DNA of 7,352 bases, from assembly GCA_011055275.1 (NCBI GenBank), contig DSEZ01000008.1, forward strand, positions 1-7,352. The letters run 5' to 3'. The notes under the pieces are model-generated. The model was given only the letters and a program-made list of their open reading frames with translations, had not been told where the DNA came from and made no database searches. The position numbers and the translations under genes were made by a program. Shown here one piece after another: positions 5,984-7,352 of the stretch. The stretch is from Thermoprotei archaeon. GTDB lineage: Archaea; Thermoproteota; Thermoprotei_A; Marsarchaeales; UBA168. Within the stretch, counting starts at the first letter, position 1. Each line of letters starts with the position of its first letter.

Positions 5984-6445
5984 ATGTCAAGCAAGGCAGG
6001 CACCTTAAAGACGGGGTCTCCTAAAGGAATGGCGGCCCTAAACGTTGCCATAGGCGTGCTCGACCTCATCCTCATACCCATAGCCCTGACCTTAGGCAAG
6101 ACGTATAACTCCGACGTGGCCATAGCGAACTCCATTGTGGCAGTCCTGTTGATAGCCATCGCTTACGTGGACTACACAAGCAAGAGGAGGGGAGGAAAGG
6201 GAACAGCGCTTCCAGTGGTTGTGTTCGTTTTCTCCTTGATATTGCTCTTCCTCTACCCTCAGACCTACGACACCCCTTACATAGGAACTTATCACCTCTA
6301 CGTGCTGCCGACCGTCTACAAGGGCAATCCCTTCTACCTGAGCCCTTACCAGATTCAAAACTACGTGTGGAGCCTAAGCTTCGCGTTTGGGATGATGCTT
6401 TTCGCCACATCACTCTACGAGATATACTTGGTCAGGAAGTCTTGA
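5984..6445 (+). CDS. uncharacterised four-helix membrane protein
   Basis: I do not recognise the family of this 153-aa protein. Four hydrophobic segments are visible: about 16-37 (MAALNVAIGVLDLILIPIAL), 45-63 (VAIANSIVAVLLIAIAYVDY), 73-91 (TALPVVVFVFSLILLFLYP) and 128-147 (VWSLSFAFGMMLFATSLYEI). A positively charged loop SKRRGGKG separates helices two and three. Helices three and four are joined by a long tyrosine- and proline-rich loop (QTYDTPYIGTYHLYVLPTVYKGNPFYLSPYQIQN, about 94-127) that is probably extracellular and lacks cysteines or clear metal ligands. A short polar N-terminus and C-terminal VRKS follow the positive-inside pattern. It diverges from the metal operon and is followed by the convergent tRNA gene. 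The start is supported by a BRE/TATA-like element at leaderless distance. Confidence 0.78.
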   Translation: MSSKAGTLKTGSPKGMAALNVAIGVLDLILIPIALTLGKTYNSDVAIANSIVAVLLIAIAYVDYTSKRRGGKGTALPVVVFVFSLILLFLYPQTYDTPYIGTYHLYVLPTVYKGNPFYLSPYQIQNYVWSLSFAFGMMLFATSLYEIYLVRKS

Positions 6446-6446
6446 A

Positions 6447-6452
6447 TTTTTT
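6447..6452 (+). terminator. T-run terminator after the 5984 gene
   Basis: Six T directly follow the TGA stop at 6443-6445. Oligo-T tracts terminate archaeal transcription without a hairpin. The tract touches the CCA end of the convergent tRNA gene, so the two transcription units meet here. Confidence 0.5.
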
Positions 6453-6468
6453 GGTGGGCCCGCGGCGA

Positions 6469-6489
6469 GTTTCACCCGTTAAGCCGGGT
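6469..6489 (-). other. tRNA intron three (T-loop, position 59/60)
   Basis: The precursor folds as outer helix CGGCG:CGCCG, central four-base helix TTCA:TGAA, bulges AA^A and AC^T, and inner helix CCCG:CGGG with loop GCTTAA. This is a textbook strict bulge-helix-bulge. Cutting it restores the canonical T-loop TTCAAAT. Confidence 0.88.
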
Positions 6490-6511
6490 TTTGAACGCCG
6501 GACCTTTCGAT

Positions 6512-6527
6512 ATCTGACCCAGCAGGT
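6512..6527 (-). other. tRNA intron two (canonical 37/38)
   Basis: Central helix CTGA:TCAG, bulges TA^A and AT^A, outer helix TTCGG:TCGAA and a short inner helix CC:GG. The outer and central helices become continuous only once intron one is removed, which implies an order of splicing. Confidence 0.85.
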
Positions 6528-6532
6528 TATCA

Positions 6533-6549
6533 GTTTCGTCCTATTGAGG
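6533..6549 (-). other. tRNA intron one (about 32/33)
   Basis: Exon TTCG (27-30) pairs with CGAA in the intron to give a four-base central helix, with bulge-like GC^C and AC^T at the cuts. Outer pairing is not clear, so it is a relaxed motif. The exact cut could be one base earlier without changing the product. Confidence 0.75.
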
Positions 6550-6605
6550 GCCGAACGCTCTAACCATGCTGAGCTACGGGCCCAGCCCCTAAGGGCACGG
6601 TAATA

Positions 6606-6623
6606 CTCTTTTAGGCCTATAAG
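6606..6623 (-). promoter_or_regulatory. probable promoter of tRNA-Ile
   Basis: The minus strand holds CTTATAGG and CCTAAAAG, two TATA-like candidates 29-36 bases before the tRNA 5' end, which would give a leader of a few bases for RNase P removal. The 6604-6720 gap otherwise contains a small hairpin (CGAGC-TTTCT-GCTCG near 6631-6645) and no gene I can support. Confidence 0.4.
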
Positions 6624-6698
6624 TTTAGTGCGAGCTTTCTGCTCGATCGGCCAGCGATAATCAGAAGTTGCTACTCTAGCGAGACTCATAATACCGCA

Positions 6699-6717
6699 TA
6701 AAAATAAGCATAGAAAA
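6699..6717 (-). terminator. T-rich terminator after the TFB-like gene
   Basis: Directly after the TGA at 6720-6722 the minus strand has CTTTTC and then TTATTTTTATG, T-tracts suited to archaeal intrinsic termination. It separates the TFB-like gene from the tRNA promoter about 80 bases on. Confidence 0.45.
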
Positions 6718-6719
6718 GT

Positions 6720-7274
6720 TCAGGTCAGAGCACGCTGCTGCACCTTGGAGCGCTTACTTCTGCGCCCGAATCCCGCGAACCTGAACAGCCAAAGCCGGTC
6801 AGCTTTTTGAAGAGCACTCACCTTAGGGCTCACGCCATGCTCCAGCCCAGAGAGGTAGCATGATGCCAATGCTCTCCTCTTCGGATCTAGATACCCCACC
6901 TGCCTCAGCATCGAGCTTATCTCCCTGGCCCTGCGCTCACACGTCGGCGGCAACCCGAACCTCTGATTTATTTGCGGTATCCAATCCATATCGCTCAGCT
7001 CCTTGAAGCTTCCGCCCACTTTCTTCCACTTCCAAAGGGCCCTCAAAAGAAAGGCCTTATTTATCTTCAACACATAAATGACCTCCTCCGTTGAAAGCGG
7101 GATCCCAGACTCGCGTGAGACCACCAACACCGAAACCGCGACGCGCTGCTCGCAGCTCCTCAGCTCAACCATTTTTGGATCTTGTAAAAGACGCAACGCC
7201 CCTTGCTTGACGTAACTTGGAACGCTCAACACCTCGCACGTATAGCCTAACAGATCGGCGCATCCTATGCCCAT
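6720..7274 (-). CDS. TFB-like cyclin-repeat protein without zinc ribbon
   Basis: This 184-aa protein matches the core of archaeal TFB/eukaryal TFIIB in layout. Repeat one (about 1-85) includes LSVPSYVKQGALRLL, then RVAVSVLVVSRESGIPLSTEEVIYVLKINKAFLLRAL, where family members have AAAxxYxACRxxGxPRTLxEIAxVxGVxKKxIxR. Repeat two (about 96-158) starts DWIPQINQRFGLPPTCERRAREI and continues DPKRRALASCYLSGLEHGVSPKVSALQKA. A basic tail (RFAGFGRRSKRSK) follows. The N-terminal CxxC zinc ribbon and B-reader needed to recruit RNA polymerase and open DNA are missing: TAA lies in frame one codon before the ATG at 7274. The usual TFB is about 300 aa. It could bind TBP-DNA as a modifier or competitor of TFB, or be a divergent cyclin-fold protein of other use. 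A TATA-like box at 7291-7299 supports the start. Confidence 0.75.
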   Translation of the reverse strand: MGIGCADLLGYTCEVLSVPSYVKQGALRLLQDPKMVELRSCEQRVAVSVLVVSRESGIPLSTEEVIYVLKINKAFLLRALWKWKKVGGSFKELSDMDWIPQINQRFGLPPTCERRAREISSMLRQVGYLDPKRRALASCYLSGLEHGVSPKVSALQKADRLWLFRFAGFGRRSKRSKVQQRALT

Positions 7275-7290
7275 AGGTTATCCAGTTCCG

Positions 7291-7299
7291 CCCATAAAT
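7291..7299 (-). promoter_or_regulatory. TATA-like box of the TFB-like gene
   Basis: The minus strand reads TTTATGGG after CCAA, centred about 22 bases before the ATG at 7274, consistent with a leaderless transcript. Bases 7300-7352 beyond it hold no gene I can support. Confidence 0.45.
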
Positions 7300-7352
7300 T
7301 GGCAAACAGACCTCGGGAAGAAACTGCGCGGGATGACCTTGCAAATTTTTGG

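Larger units (their letters stand above)
6452..6583 (-). tRNA. trnI: tRNA-Ile(GAU) with three introns and encoded CCA
   Basis: The acceptor stem is GGGCCCG/CGGGCCC with discriminator A and encoded CCA (6452-6454). The D-arm is GCTC-AGCATGGTTA-GAGC. Removing three short insertions gives an anticodon arm TTCGG-CTGATAA-TCGAA with anticodon GAT at 6531-6529, variable loop AGGTC, T-stem CGGCG/CGCCG and T-loop TTCAAAT. The mature RNA is 75 nt plus CCA and every stem pairs (one G-U at 31-39). Intron one, 17 nt (6533-6549), lies at about 32/33. Intron two, 16 nt (6512-6527), lies at the canonical 37/38. Intron three, 21 nt (6469-6489), lies at 59/60 in the T-loop. Introns two and three show strict bulge-helix-bulge structures for the archaeal splicing endonuclease; intron one is looser. 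Decoding AUC/AUU isoleucine codons is certain from the anticodon. Confidence 0.95.

Noticed and set aside
6432..6689. Minus-strand open frame of 85 codons
   Set aside because: It runs straight through the intron-containing tRNA gene.
6604..6700. Possible box C/D RNA or second tRNA on either strand of the gap
   Set aside because: A CTGA and a short CGAGC/GCTCG hairpin are present, but no RTGATGA C-box, no second C'/D' pair and no T-loop TTCRANY with stems.
1..7352. CRISPR array, insertion sequence or defence island
   Set aside because: No regularly spaced repeats, transposase, terminal inverted repeats, or recognised nuclease or effector motifs were seen on either strand.

Overview
The window reads as a thermophilic archaeon, most likely of the Thermoproteota/TACK group. 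The signs are: gene starts placed about 21-26 bases downstream of TATA-like boxes with no leader, an A-rich BRE-like element before several of those boxes, a TFB-type transcription factor relative, and a tRNA-Ile(GAU) gene interrupted by three tiny introns with bulge-helix-bulge splice motifs. Multi-intron tRNAs are best known from Thermoproteales and relatives, but I cannot name the genus.

Left third (1-3000). A plus-strand alpha/beta hydrolase (34-783) runs convergently into the C-terminal remnant of a Gfo/Idh/MocA-family oxidoreductase (744-about 1290, minus). That remnant is frameshifted and has no N-terminal half. A small winged-helix protein (1296-1625, minus) occupies the place where the missing half would be. 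A full-length APC-superfamily amino-acid permease (1666-2988, minus) follows.

Middle (3000-4470). A divergent promoter region serves the permease and a small conserved-looking protein with one hydrophobic segment (3072-3494, plus). Next comes a second, independent Gfo/Idh/MocA gene on the minus strand (3479-4434). It covers the whole family fold but is broken by several frameshifts and stops. The roughly 750 bases of apparent non-coding sequence here are this pseudogene.

Metal locus (4468-5890). A DtxR-family regulator (5447-5851) overlaps the start of a NicO/UreH/RcnA-like membrane transporter (4468-5453), both on the minus strand, as a two-gene operon. Its promoter carries a perfect 19-bp inverted repeat that differs from the classical bacterial DtxR/IdeR box at only two symmetric positions. 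The transporter is split by an apparent one-base loss in a run of five T (coding strand). A divergent four-helix membrane protein of unknown role (5984-6445, plus) lies next to the operator.

Right end (6450-7352). The three-intron tRNA-Ile (6452-6583, minus) is followed by a 184-aa protein resembling the two cyclin repeats of TFB but lacking the zinc ribbon (6720-7274, minus). An in-frame stop just upstream of its start shows the ribbon is not simply mis-annotated.

Overall this is a small-gene, promoter-dense archaeal region with three broken reading frames in 7.3 kb. The best second-look items are the DtxR-box operon, the three-intron tRNA and the ribbon-less TFB relative. I see no CRISPR array, insertion sequence or obvious new defence system.
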